Source: Oligella ureolytica DSM 18253 (GTDB lineage Bacteria > Pseudomonadota > Gammaproteobacteria > Burkholderiales > Burkholderiaceae_B). Taken from it: 34,191 nt of DNA. The notes under the pieces were generated by a model that saw only the letters and a program-made list of their open reading frames with translations, was not told where the DNA came from and did not search any database. The DNA lies in assembly GCF_000373745.1 (NCBI RefSeq), contig NZ_KB892303.1, forward strand, positions 1 through 34,191, in the 5' to 3' direction. Below are positions 7,048 to 14,731 of this stretch, in pieces; within the stretch, counting starts at the first letter, position 1, and each line of letters starts with the position of its first letter. A program made the translations under genes and the position numbers.

Positions 7048-8109
7048 CTAAAAGAAGTAATCTTTTTCTCCCTTTTGAAACAGCATGTCATAATGTAGCT
7101 CAAGGTATGGCTTCAGTTTGTTTAAACTGGTGATGTCCCGGCAAATTATCTGTAAGTTATTGTGCTGTTCTTCTAGTCCTTTCAAATGCTTATTAATAGC
7201 TCGTGTTGTGGCAGCTGGTGTTTTTTTGTGAAAATGATGATGTAAAATGCTCGCGAGTGGATCGTCGTGCAGAATATTTTCTTTACTTCGCAGTAAATCT
7301 CTATGCTGTCTTTCGAGTAATTCGCTGGCACTCTCCAAGTCTTCACCAAGTTCCTGCAAGGGTGAGTGACCTACATATTTAGCGTAAAAATCAAATATAC
7401 GTGGAATATCATTGGAATTACGCGCTTGAATCAATTCGCTCATTAGACTGTTCTTTTCTTCACGCAGGGCTTCATCAGTTTCTTTGTCCGGGTGTAAAAT
7501 AGCCGCAATTTTTCGGAAAAGACGGTTTATCGATGAGGATTTCATCAGCTGTTTTAAAGCCAGCTTTTCTTCATGGTGTTTCTGCGCATCTTCTTCTTGT
7601 TGATGTTTGAAAAATTCCTCGAAAAACTCCTCAAAAAATGACTCACTGCCTTTTGAGCCTTCATCACTATCTTCAAAATTATCAAGAAAAGACGACTCAT
7701 CACCCAAATCTTCATATAGAGGAGGGTGTAAAGCCTCATAAGCCTCATTCAAGCTTTGTGTGATCGGTCTAAAATCAAGATGAGAGCTAAAAGGGTTACT
7801 CTGCATGGTGAATAAATACTGACCGACCCATGCTAATAATGTTTCTCGCTGCCAGCGTGTTAAGGACTTTCTACTCAGAAACCCAAGTAAGTGAAGAGAG
7901 CTTTTGTACATCGTATCCATGCACTCTTTTTCTTTTGCTTCTAAGCGGTTGCTGGTTTCTTTGACAAAAGTCCGGATATGTTCTCGGTAATTCTCGTTAT
8001 CTTTCTGTTGCTCAATAACCTGTTGCCAAGCCTTGTCAAAGCGTTGCTCTTCGGGAGAACGTGTAGCTTTGTCAGTGCTTTGCATAGTTTTAGTGGTAGT
8101 TACTTTCAT
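7048..8109 (-). CDS. J-domain-containing protein of unknown function
   Basis: A 353-residue hydrophilic protein. Residues about 190-245 resemble a divergent J domain: a basic helix (SINRLFRKIAAIL), the HPD tripeptide at 206-208, then a helix with MSELIQARNSNDIPRIFDFY. J domains stimulate the ATPase of Hsp70 (DnaK), so a cochaperone role is likely, but the J domain sits in the middle and there are no zinc-finger or G/F regions. Before it lies a strongly acidic and phenylalanine-rich stretch (about 134-182, SFFEEFFEEFFKH); after it a helical, probably coiled-coil part. The start at 8109 has no strong ribosome binding site; M9 is an alternative. The target is unknown. Confidence 0.7.
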   Translation of the reverse strand: MKVTTTKTMQSTDKATRSPEEQRFDKAWQQVIEQQKDNENYREHIRTFVKETSNRLEAKEKECMDTMYKSSLHLLGFLSRKSLTRWQRETLLAWVGQYLFTMQSNPFSSHLDFRPITQSLNEAYEALHPPLYEDLGDESSFLDNFEDSDEGSKGSESFFEEFFEEFFKHQQEEDAQKHHEEKLALKQLMKSSSINRLFRKIAAILHPDKETDEALREEKNSLMSELIQARNSNDIPRIFDFYAKYVGHSPLQELGEDLESASELLERQHRDLLRSKENILHDDPLASILHHHFHKKTPAATTRAINKHLKGLEEQHNNLQIICRDITSLNKLKPYLELHYDMLFQKGEKDYFF

Positions 8110-8175
8110 GTAAAACTTTCGAGATAATAATTTAACTGGGAAAACATCTATTCTGACATAAGAGACCGAGGAAAA

Positions 8176-8976
8176 CTAATTTTTAAACATATCTACTTGA
8201 TTGTTCTTTACCGGTGATTGCTGCGCTACAGTGTTAAGTTGATTAATGTGAACCGGGTTAATCAAATTAATTTCTGCTTGATGCAAGCGGTCGAGGACCT
8301 CGAATAATAACTCTGTACGTACTTGGCCAACTAAGCGTGGGCTTGGTACATAGCAGGTGGCTGAGAGGGTGAGGCTACCGCCATCAACACTGTCCAGACG
8401 GATAAATGGCACCATCTCGCAGAGTACTAATTCATGCTCAGCAAAGACTTCAAGAATCATGTCGGATACGATACGTGGATTGGTACTGATGGGTAAAGAC
8501 AGGGTGATTTTTACTCGCCCCTCACTTTTGTCCAAGGTCATATTGCGCACAGCTTTGGTAATAAATTCGGAGTTGGGCACAATCAGGGTAGAGCGGTCGA
8601 ATAATTGAATTTCCGTGGCGCGAATATTGATACGTTTAATATCGCCATCGTCATTGCCAACCACTACCCAATCGCCGACTTTCACTAGGCGTTCGGTTAA
8701 TAAAATTAGGCCTGAAATAAAGTTTTGCACAATCGACTGCAAACCAAAACCGATACCAACTGATAGTGCACTGGCAACCCAAGTTATCTTGTCAAAACTC
8801 AAGCCCATTGAGCCGAGGCTTAGGGCAATGACAGCGACGCTACCCAAATAACCGGACATGGTCGAAATGCTTGACTGCACACCCGATTCTAGTTTGGTAT
8901 TGGGGAAATACTTTGTTTCAAGCCATGATTTAAATAGTCGAATGACCCGGTAACCAGCAATTAAATCCAAGCACAA
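8176..8976 (-). pseudogene. 5'-truncated MscS-family mechanosensitive channel
   Basis: The 266-residue frame covers the C-terminal half of an MscS-type channel: a membrane segment YLGSVAVIALSLGSMGLSF, the pore helix with small residues (VASALSVGIGFGLQSIVQNFISGLILLTE), the beta domain (GDWVVVGNDDGDIKRI, LIVPNSEFITKAV) and the cytoplasmic C-terminus. Members with this arrangement usually carry a long N-terminal periplasmic and multi-TM part (several hundred residues). Here the frame stops abruptly at about 8976 at a TGA, with only a TTG as start, and a different reading frame begins on the other strand. The gene is thus most likely truncated by a rearrangement. The remaining core might still form a small channel if translated. 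Confidence 0.75.
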
Positions 8977-9146
8977 TCAATGGACTTTTTTCTTTTGATG
9001 AATTAAACGGCTCGCTTATTCGACTGGATGATAATGCCGATAATCGCACATTTTTCGTAGGTGAGAATTTTGTCGAGCAACGTGATATGGAGACGGGTGA
9101 AAAGCTCTAGGAGAAATTAGATTATTCACTTAGAAAGACTAAGTAG
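8976..9146 (+). pseudogene. 3' remnant of an unrecognised plus-strand gene
   Basis: Beginning exactly where the channel gene breaks off, a plus-strand frame reads INGLFSFDELNGSLIRLDD, then FFVGENFVEQRDMETGEKL and meets TAG at 9108-9110. The second copy of the repeated block (about 22005-22063) has TTG in that place and continues LLEKLDYSLRKTK to a TAG that corresponds to 9144-9146. This shows that the block carries the tail of a gene in both places and that copy 1 has a nonsense mutation. No start or family can be recognised. Confidence 0.45.
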
Positions 9147-9153
9147 ATTTTAT

Positions 9154-9185
9154 AAGGGCTAGGTTTAAGATCTAGCCCTTTTTTT
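9154..9185 (+). terminator. Hairpin terminator at the start of repeat copy 1
   Basis: AAGGGCTAG (9154-9162) pairs with CTAGCCCTT (9172-9180), followed by a T run to 9185. It closes the plus-strand tail remnant and overlaps the end of the minus-strand cysteine-rich gene. Copy 2 (22071-22100) has a similar hairpin with one C missing in the second arm. Confidence 0.75.
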
Positions 9186-9525
9186 ACTTTCTCAAATAGC
9201 TCTTGTTTCCTGAATCAGTTAAGCAATACTTGCCGCCTCTGGGGCCGGTGCAGTAGTTGCCGCTCCTGCAGGAACAGCCTTGTTGTCCTCCAACGGCAGC
9301 AAAGCCTAATGAACTACCTGTACCTCAACCGCCGTTACCGCCATGTTCGCGGGAGCAGTTCTTCCTGGATTGACTAACGGAACCGTCGTTGCACACGAAG
9401 ATGGCTCCTTGGCAATGTGATATACCACCTTTCTTACCACTACAGGGCTTATTACCTCTGGCTTCGGCGTCGCTAAATGTTATTGCAAAAATGACAATAA
9501 AGAGAGCGCTAATGATGTTTTTCAT
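9184..9525 (-). pseudogene. Cysteine-rich secreted protein, copy 1, with internal stop
   Basis: Homologous to the intact gene at 22099-22440 along its full 113 residues, but codon 67 is TGA (GGA in copy 2), leaving a 66-residue N-terminal part. The frame after the stop is open and conserved down to TAA 9186-9184, so this is a young nonsense mutation. The N-terminus is a signal peptide (MKNIISALFIVIFAITFSDAEA), followed by a cysteine-rich segment (NKPCSGKKGGISHCQGAIF). The shortened product might be exported but lacks the second cysteine cluster. Confidence 0.75.
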
Positions 9526-9558
9526 AAATGGTTTAAAAGCAATAAATAATGTTGATGA

Positions 9559-10755
9559 TTAATACAAAAAACCAAATAACCACAGAGGGATTTTGTTCTC
9601 AAAACCCACCTCAATATCATCGGCGGCGATAAAGCCTTTGGTGCCTTGTAGTTGTGCACTGGTTTTGCTGGCGCCGCCCACTTCAAAGGCCCATTTATCA
9701 TCCACTACAAAATCGCCACGATCATGATAATGCACCTGATGCTTCAAACCTAGTTGCGACACAAAAAAACTCTCACGTATAGAGCCCTGATTACTACCGC
9801 TGCACAGTACCTGAAATAAATTGGGATTATCTAATAGTAGCTTATCGGGTTTATTAACCGCGCGCATCCCCACGCCTCCCCGCACTACGTGAATTAAACT
9901 GCCTGCATCCATTTGTTGCAAATACTTCTGCAAAGTAGGCCAAGAAACACCGGCTGAGGCACTTAATTTAGAGATGTTTAACTCATAAGGATCGGTACTG
10001 CACAGCATGTACAAGATCTTTTTAAGCTTATCCAGTTTAGAGGGATCAATATGATAAATACGGCTTAAATCTGAATCAATTGTCAAATTAACCACCTGTA
10101 GTAGCTTCGATGGATAATCGACCAGAGACTCCTGATAAAAAGGATAACACCCATACCGTAGATATTTAGTAAACTGCTCTAGTGGACGAAAATGCGCTAA
10201 AAGTTGTGCCACAATCTCTTCATGTGAAATCAGTATTTCCTTTAAAGAAAAACTGGGTAAAGGCTGACCAAGTTCTAATTCACAAAATTCACGAAACGAC
10301 AATACGCCTAGGCGATGCACAACCGCTCGGCGCGATAAGTCAGCACTGGCATATTCAATTTGTAAAGCACTTGAACCGCTGAATAGCAGTTGTAAATCAA
10401 ATACATCATAAATCGCTTTAAGTTCTTGTGAAAAATTATCTGCTTTGTGAATTTCATCCACTAATAATAATCGACCACCACGTGCATAAAAAGCGTCAGC
10501 CAAATCATATAAGCTTACCCCGACCATGGCAGGATGGTCGCAACTGACATACAAAACCTGTGTGCTTGCTAAATTACGTGACTTGGCATACTGCAGTAAA
10601 ATCGTACTTTTCCCAGCACCACGTGCACCCTTAATACCTAGTAAACGAGTATTAAAGTCTATCTGGTGATAAAGGTACCTTTTATATTCAGGCACATCAC
10701 GGGAAAGAATTTGTATGGAAATTTTTTGCAATGTAGCGAGATTTAGAGTAGCCAT
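9559..10755 (-). CDS. AAA-family ATPase with DUF4143-like C-terminus
   Basis: A 398-residue protein with Walker A GARGAGKST (43-51) and Walker B LLLVDEIHK (96-104), followed by a sensor-like stretch LLFSGSSAL, as in the AAA_14 family. The C-terminal part has a winged-helix-like segment (LNISKLSASAGVSWPTLQKYL) and a region with ESFFVSQL and VHYHDRGDFVVD typical of DUF4143, related to restriction-endonuclease-like folds. Such ATP-binding proteins are widespread and common in accessory DNA; the function is unknown. The gene lies inside repeat copy 1, divergent from the dodecin gene, and is absent from copy 2. It is complete. Confidence 0.82.
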   Translation of the reverse strand: MATLNLATLQKISIQILSRDVPEYKRYLYHQIDFNTRLLGIKGARGAGKSTILLQYAKSRNLASTQVLYVSCDHPAMVGVSLYDLADAFYARGGRLLLVDEIHKADNFSQELKAIYDVFDLQLLFSGSSALQIEYASADLSRRAVVHRLGVLSFREFCELELGQPLPSFSLKEILISHEEIVAQLLAHFRPLEQFTKYLRYGCYPFYQESLVDYPSKLLQVVNLTIDSDLSRIYHIDPSKLDKLKKILYMLCSTDPYELNISKLSASAGVSWPTLQKYLQQMDAGSLIHVVRGGVGMRAVNKPDKLLLDNPNLFQVLCSGSNQGSIRESFFVSQLGLKHQVHYHDRGDFVVDDKWAFEVGGASKTSAQLQGTKGFIAADDIEVGFENKIPLWLFGFLY

Positions 10756-10899
10756 AGGTTTATTGATAAACGTAATTTATATTAAAACTAGTTTATTATA
10801 AAGTATATTTTATAGCAAGACATCTCCTACAGCTGTACTTGTTTCGCCCATGCAAAAAGCTTAAGATGAAAATTCACCTATTAAAAGGAGGCTCTTGTT

Positions 10900-11103
10900 A
10901 TGAATCATACCTATAAGCAAATTGAGATTGTTGGCTCATCCACCACTAGCATAGAAGATGCGGTCAGTTCGGCCATTGCCAAGGCAAGCGAGACGATTCG
11001 CAATATTCAGTGGTTTGAGGTAGTTGAAACGAGGGGTCATGTCAGTGATGGCAAAGTAGCCTACTGGCAAGTTTCAGTGAAACTTGGATTTACCTTGGAA
11101 TAA
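10900..11103 (+). CDS. Dodecin family flavin-binding protein, copy 1
   Basis: Dodecins are small proteins that form dodecamers and store or buffer flavins. This 67-residue protein has the whole fold: an N-terminal strand (TYKQIEIVGSS), helix (SIEDAVSSAIAKASETI), the flavin-stacking tryptophan W38 (IQWFEVVETRGHV) and the end YWQVSVKLGFTLE with Q57, which contacts flavin in characterised dodecins. A strong AAAAGGAGG precedes the ATG. It differs from copy 2 at only two residues (N2S, G51D). It is followed by a good terminator and lies opposite the glycosylase-like gene. Confidence 0.93.
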   Translation: MNHTYKQIEIVGSSTTSIEDAVSSAIAKASETIRNIQWFEVVETRGHVSDGKVAYWQVSVKLGFTLE

Positions 11104-11137
11104 TGACAGTAACTTCGTCGTACTTTTTGTGATTGTA

Positions 11138-11167
11138 GGGGCCGCTATTAGCGGCTTCTTTTTTTTA
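11138..11167 (+). terminator. Terminator of dodecin copy 1
   Basis: GCCGC (11141-11145), loop TATTA, GCGGC (11151-11155), then TTCTTTTTTTT. This is a typical intrinsic terminator 37 bases after the dodecin stop codon. Copy 2 (about 22878-22898) has GTCGC in the first arm and a shorter T run, so it is weaker there. Confidence 0.8.
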
Positions 11168-11195
11168 GTTTGCACGAATGACTTCCTCCTCTTAC

Positions 11196-11779
11196 TTAGA
11201 CCAGTCGCAGTGCTTCAAAAAAAGCATGATAGATCTTGGCCTTTTTCTCTAGGGCTAGGGGTACGCTCGGGATGACGATGGTAGGCGATATAAGTCGAGT
11301 GTTCTGCCATTAAACAGGGTAGTACTGAGAACACCAATTCGGGGTGTTTTGGTTGTTGGTGGCAATAATGAGACTAATGTACTTGTAGCTAACTCACCGG
11401 TGGTCATAATGGCATGACAGTCAGGGAGCTGAGCGAGTAAGTGATTTAAGTCCACTGGTTCAACAATTTGCAATGACTTGTCTGCGGCATTACCCTCTAA
11501 ACGAATAACCTGCTGTGCCGTGTCACTGATGGCGATGCCTTTATGGAATAAAAAGTCCCGTATCAATTCATCATTAAAATCCTTACCTTCGGGTTGTAGA
11601 AAATAGTTTTTATCTTCAAAAAATACCAAACCAAAAATCCGCCACATATCATTTTGCAGATTTGGATAATAAAAATTCATTTTCCAACGACTGCGTGGTG
11701 GTGGAAAGGAACCCAACATCAGTAAGGTGGCATGGGGTGGTGCAAAGGGAGGTAATGGATGGGTTTCGATAGGAAGCAT
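11196..11779 (-). pseudogene. Uracil-DNA-glycosylase-superfamily protein, copy B, frameshifted
   Basis: Starts at ATG 11779-11777 and matches copy C (22931-23515) along its length. Near 11260 one base is missing compared with copy C, so the frame ends at 11255 directly after LPSSSRAYP (174 residues). The lost last 20 residues are still present in another frame down to TAA 11198-11196 (LALEKKAKIYHAFFEALRLV). All recognisable family motifs lie before the break, so residual activity cannot be ruled out, but the loss of the C-terminal helix and its decaying neighbour favour a pseudogene. Confidence 0.72.
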
Positions 11780-11980
11780 GGGAAGAAAATGCGCAATTAG
11801 AAGGAGGCGCTAGGAGTTATGCACTATCCTCGTATATTAACATAGACCTCAGAAAACTGATTTTTAGGTGTTTGGCTTTTGATGGGTCTTTCAGAACTTC
11901 GTTTAAAGCGTGTCTGGTTGGCTTGGAGTTAATGCGATTAAAATTTAATTAACTTAAATGTTAAATGTCAGTTCACCATT

Positions 11981-13105
11981 CTATTTAACAATTCTCAACA
12001 ATTGATCAAATGAATAGATACTAGGCGCTGAGCCGCTACCCTTTCTTGTGATACGAAGAATTTTGGCATCAATAAGTTTATTTAGGTTTGTATTAATAGT
12101 AGTTCTGCCGACGCTACTACCATGCTGTTCAGTAATATAGCTTTGGACATGGCTGGAATTAAAAATGGGTCTAATAAATATAAAATCAGTTAAGGCTGAA
12201 CTGTAAGGGGAGTTGGTAGCTGCGACGATTTCTTTCTTCATTGCATTATGAAGCTCTAGTATCGCTTCTACCTTGATGATATTTGATTTGGCTTGGGAGT
12301 TGACAGCCTGTAGAAAAAACTTAATCCAACCATTCCAATCTTCATGAGAAGATACATTGTTTAATCTCTCGTAGTACTCACCTCTTTTAGACTCTAAAAC
12401 TTCTGATAAATAAAAGTTTGGCGTGTTGAGTCTATTTTTTTTATATAAAGTTAGGGGAATAAGAAGACGTCCTATTCTGCCGTTACCATCTTTAAATGGG
12501 TGAATAAGCTCAAATTGAGCGTGCAGAATTGCAGTCTGAACTATCGGATCGACTTCGTCATAGGATATGTACTGTTCCCAGTTCTCAAGAGCCGTAGATA
12601 AAACTATTGGGCTAGGAGGGACAAAAATAGCATTATCTATGGTTGAACCTTCGGTGCCAATCCAGTTTTGTTCTTTTCTGAATTCACCTGGAGATTTATC
12701 TTGACCTCGAACACTAGTCAGTAGCTGTTGGTGTAATTCTAATATCAAACTTAATGACAGTCTTCGACCTTCCTCCAGATAGGCCTGGGCAGTTATCATG
12801 GCCGTTCTATAGTTAATAATTTCTTGAATGTCATTTTCTTGTCTTGAAGTGGCAGGTGGTTTTCCCGCCTCTTGGTCAAGAACATCTTTGTATGAAGCCT
12901 GAGTGCCTTCAATTCTTGATGAAAGATCAGCTTCTTGATCTATTAAGGTAGAAAGTAAGACCCTAGGGTTAGGTATAGCTCTTAAAATTCCATCGTATGT
13001 GGAGAGAGCGGAATTGGCATTACTGATATCTCGAATTAAGCTTGTTAACTTGAGTTTTTCTAAGGGTAGAGGCAAGTTATCAGGAATATATGTTTGTTTA
13101 GACAT
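11981..13105 (-). CDS. Fic family protein (class II, N-terminal inhibitory helix)
   Basis: A 374-residue Fic protein; most such enzymes transfer AMP from ATP to a target protein. The catalytic motif is HPFKDGNGRIGR (202-213) with catalytic H202. The N-terminal inhibitory motif S/TxxxE(G/N) is present as S62-S-R-I-E66-G67; the glutamate would block ATP binding until relieved. The C-terminus (SYITEQHGSSVGRTTINTNLNKLIDAKIL) forms a winged helix, suggesting DNA binding and self-regulation. It follows the jet operon on the same strand, 390 bases after jetD, and is preceded by an unusual set of repeated motifs. No partner antitoxin gene is needed for class II Fic proteins. Confidence 0.9.
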   Translation of the reverse strand: MSKQTYIPDNLPLPLEKLKLTSLIRDISNANSALSTYDGILRAIPNPRVLLSTLIDQEADLSSRIEGTQASYKDVLDQEAGKPPATSRQENDIQEIINYRTAMITAQAYLEEGRRLSLSLILELHQQLLTSVRGQDKSPGEFRKEQNWIGTEGSTIDNAIFVPPSPIVLSTALENWEQYISYDEVDPIVQTAILHAQFELIHPFKDGNGRIGRLLIPLTLYKKNRLNTPNFYLSEVLESKRGEYYERLNNVSSHEDWNGWIKFFLQAVNSQAKSNIIKVEAILELHNAMKKEIVAATNSPYSSALTDFIFIRPIFNSSHVQSYITEQHGSSVGRTTINTNLNKLIDAKILRITRKGSGSAPSIYSFDQLLRIVK

Positions 13106-13163
13106 GAATTTCTACCGTTTATAAAAGATGATTTTATCGAACGTCCAGTGTACCTTAAATAAA

Positions 13164-13300
13164 TTTGTGTTCGGAAAACTGGAGTAAACCAAACACAAAT
13201 TAGTTTGTGTTCGACCAGCAGGACATAAAGTAATTTGTGTCCGGTTTTTCCTTATAAGCCGTTCATAAAAAAAATAGTGTTCAGTGCCCCGGACACAAAT
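13164..13300. promoter_or_regulatory. Cluster of TTTGTGTTCG motifs upstream of fic
   Basis: TTTGTGTTCG occurs at 13164-13173 and 13204-13213, and as TTTGTGTCCGG at 13234-13244. The inverted form CCGGACACAAAT is at 13289-13300. The palindrome AACACAAATTAGTTTGTGTT (13192-13211) has perfect 8-bp arms. The cluster lies 60-200 bases before the fic start, as expected for operators of a self-regulating DNA-binding protein, which the winged helix at the Fic C-terminus could provide. Binding is inferred, not shown. Confidence 0.55.
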
Positions 13301-13423
13301 ATGTCTGGTGGTTTCATGAGTTTTTGCTAAATAATAAAAGTAAAGGATTAGTTAACATAACCACTCGCCTAGCAGAAATGCTGACCCTTTAGAAGAAATA
13401 CTGCTTGTCAAGGCTCCGATTCG

Positions 13424-13442
13424 GCTGAGTTGCTGCTGCAGC
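13424..13442. repeat. Repeat of a piece of the jetD 3' end
   Basis: The 19 bases GCTGAGTTGCTGCTGCAGC recur at 13532-13550 inside the end of jetD. On the minus strand both encode LQQQLS, and the next codons differ. The piece looks like the scar of a small duplication or an exchanged jetD end. The rest of 13301-13495 holds no gene that I can see. Confidence 0.45.
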
Positions 13443-13495
13443 TAACGGTGTTTGGTCAAGGTGTTTGTAAAGTCACCCGTACATTTATGAAAAAA

Positions 13496-14731
13496 TTACA
13501 CAACGGAGCCAGTAATTGTAGGTTCTAATTTGCTGAGTTGCTGCTGCAGCCAGCCAAATCGTACATGTTCTTGCTCAAATCGCAGATTAGTCACCGTTTC
13601 CTTATTTGGTGGGCAAAATGTATTGTCGCGCAATGCCTGATAAAGTTTTTGCTCTTTGTCGCTTAGCAGTGGTAATGCGCTGGTGCAGCGTTTATCTGCC
13701 GGTTCCTGCCCCCACATGTCTTGGTGGTGTAGCAGGGTAGTAGCATCCATTAATAGAGATTGGGTATGTGGTAAGTGGTTACGCAGGCGGTTAAGAATGG
13801 CAAAGCCGTGAGTGTCAATATCGCCCCAGTAGTAAAGCGGTTGTCGGCTTAGCCAAGGAATCTGGCCTAATACATCTAAGGCATAGCCTTGACCAAATAG
13901 CAGGATTGAGTCTGCTTGCTCGGGAAAGGCCAAAGCGTTGATTTCGTTTTCAGTCACAAACACCTGTTTTACCGGTAGGTACAAGCTGGCAAGCTGTTCT
14001 ACAGGCAGTTCCAGGTCGGTTAGTCCAGCAATCGCTAGCTTACTGTCAAGTATACGTAAACGCACCCGTAACGGTTTGTCGAGCAGGCCGTAGCGCTTGC
14101 TGAAGGCATTAGCGCCGCGCCATTGCTCATCTATGTGCTCGGCAGGTAGAACCATATCTAGCAGTTGCCCCAATAAACCACGGTGTTGTTCAATAAACTT
14201 GGTATCTACGCCAGCAATGTCTAGTTGACGCAAGTACAAACCGCTGTGTGGATGATGACAAAACCATTGCAATACTGCCAGCACTTTATGCCAGTTGCCA
14301 GCTTTCTCCAGTGCCAATAAACTATATTTTTCCAACCAAGGAAGTAGTTCAGGGAAGGCACTTAGGGTATCTTCCTGCAGTTTATCAAATTGCTGTGCGG
14401 CACCACGCAGACCAAGTAGTGCAAGGGCATCGTCTACCTGCTCGACCCAGACATTGTCAGGAATCTGGTTACGCCCTAGCTGGCGATGGTTGATTTCTTT
14501 CCATGTAAGCCGGTAACGTTTGTCAAGTTGTTGCAACTGATTAATCCAGTATCTGACTTGCTCAAAGTGTTGACCCAAGTCTTGGCTGTTTGGTTTTTTT
14601 AGTCGTAGTTGTAAGGGAAATAGCGACGTAGCATTTGGCAAGCGGGTGCGTAGTAGCTCACCCTTGTCCCAAAGACGCTGCAACTGGGCACGTAATTCAG
14701 ACGGTGTAGTCCAGTTCGGTTGAGTCATCAT
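13496..14731 (-). CDS. jetD: Wadjet protein JetD (DUF3322/DUF2220, Toprim nuclease)
   Basis: The nuclease subunit of the Wadjet system, which cuts plasmid DNA after extrusion by the SMC-like JetABC complex. The 411-residue protein has an N-terminal DUF3322 part and a C-terminal DUF2220/Toprim domain: VFVTENEINALAF with E261 and E263, then YYWGDIDTHGFAIL with D304 and D306 (the DxD pair of Toprim). The start ATG 14731 overlaps the jetC stop by four bases (ATGA); a second ATG follows immediately. It is the last gene of the operon. Length and catalytic residues look complete. Confidence 0.92.
   Translation of the reverse strand: MMTQPNWTTPSELRAQLQRLWDKGELLRTRLPNATSLFPLQLRLKKPNSQDLGQHFEQVRYWINQLQQLDKRYRLTWKEINHRQLGRNQIPDNVWVEQVDDALALLGLRGAAQQFDKLQEDTLSAFPELLPWLEKYSLLALEKAGNWHKVLAVLQWFCHHPHSGLYLRQLDIAGVDTKFIEQHRGLLGQLLDMVLPAEHIDEQWRGANAFSKRYGLLDKPLRVRLRILDSKLAIAGLTDLELPVEQLASLYLPVKQVFVTENEINALAFPEQADSILLFGQGYALDVLGQIPWLSRQPLYYWGDIDTHGFAILNRLRNHLPHTQSLLMDATTLLHHQDMWGQEPADKRCTSALPLLSDKEQKLYQALRDNTFCPPNKETVTNLRFEQEHVRFGWLQQQLSKLEPTITGSVV

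Larger units (their letters stand above)
9095..11871. repeat. Direct-repeat block, copy 1 (cysteine-rich protein, dodecin, glycosylase-like)
   Basis: From TGGAGACGGG at about 9095 to TTTTTAGGTGT at about 11871 the sequence matches 21997-23610 in the same orientation and gene order, including non-coding parts such as the terminator after the tail remnant, the dodecin leader and the segment CCTCGTATATTAACATAGAC upstream of the glycosylase gene. The only large difference is about 1.2 kb with the AAA ATPase gene (about 9548-10757), present only here; copy 2 has about 40 unrelated bases in its place. In this copy the cysteine-rich gene and the glycosylase gene are broken. Confidence 0.85.

Noticed and set aside
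8357-8851. Plus-strand frames opposite the MscS gene
   Set aside because: Shadows of a clearly recognisable channel protein on the other strand.
11084-11275. 63-residue plus-strand frame after dodecin
   Set aside because: It overlaps the dodecin end, the terminator and the remnant of glycosylase copy B.
13164-13300. CRISPR-like array
   Set aside because: The repeated motif is only about 10 bases, occurs in both orientations with uneven spacing, and no cas gene is near; operator cluster is the better reading.
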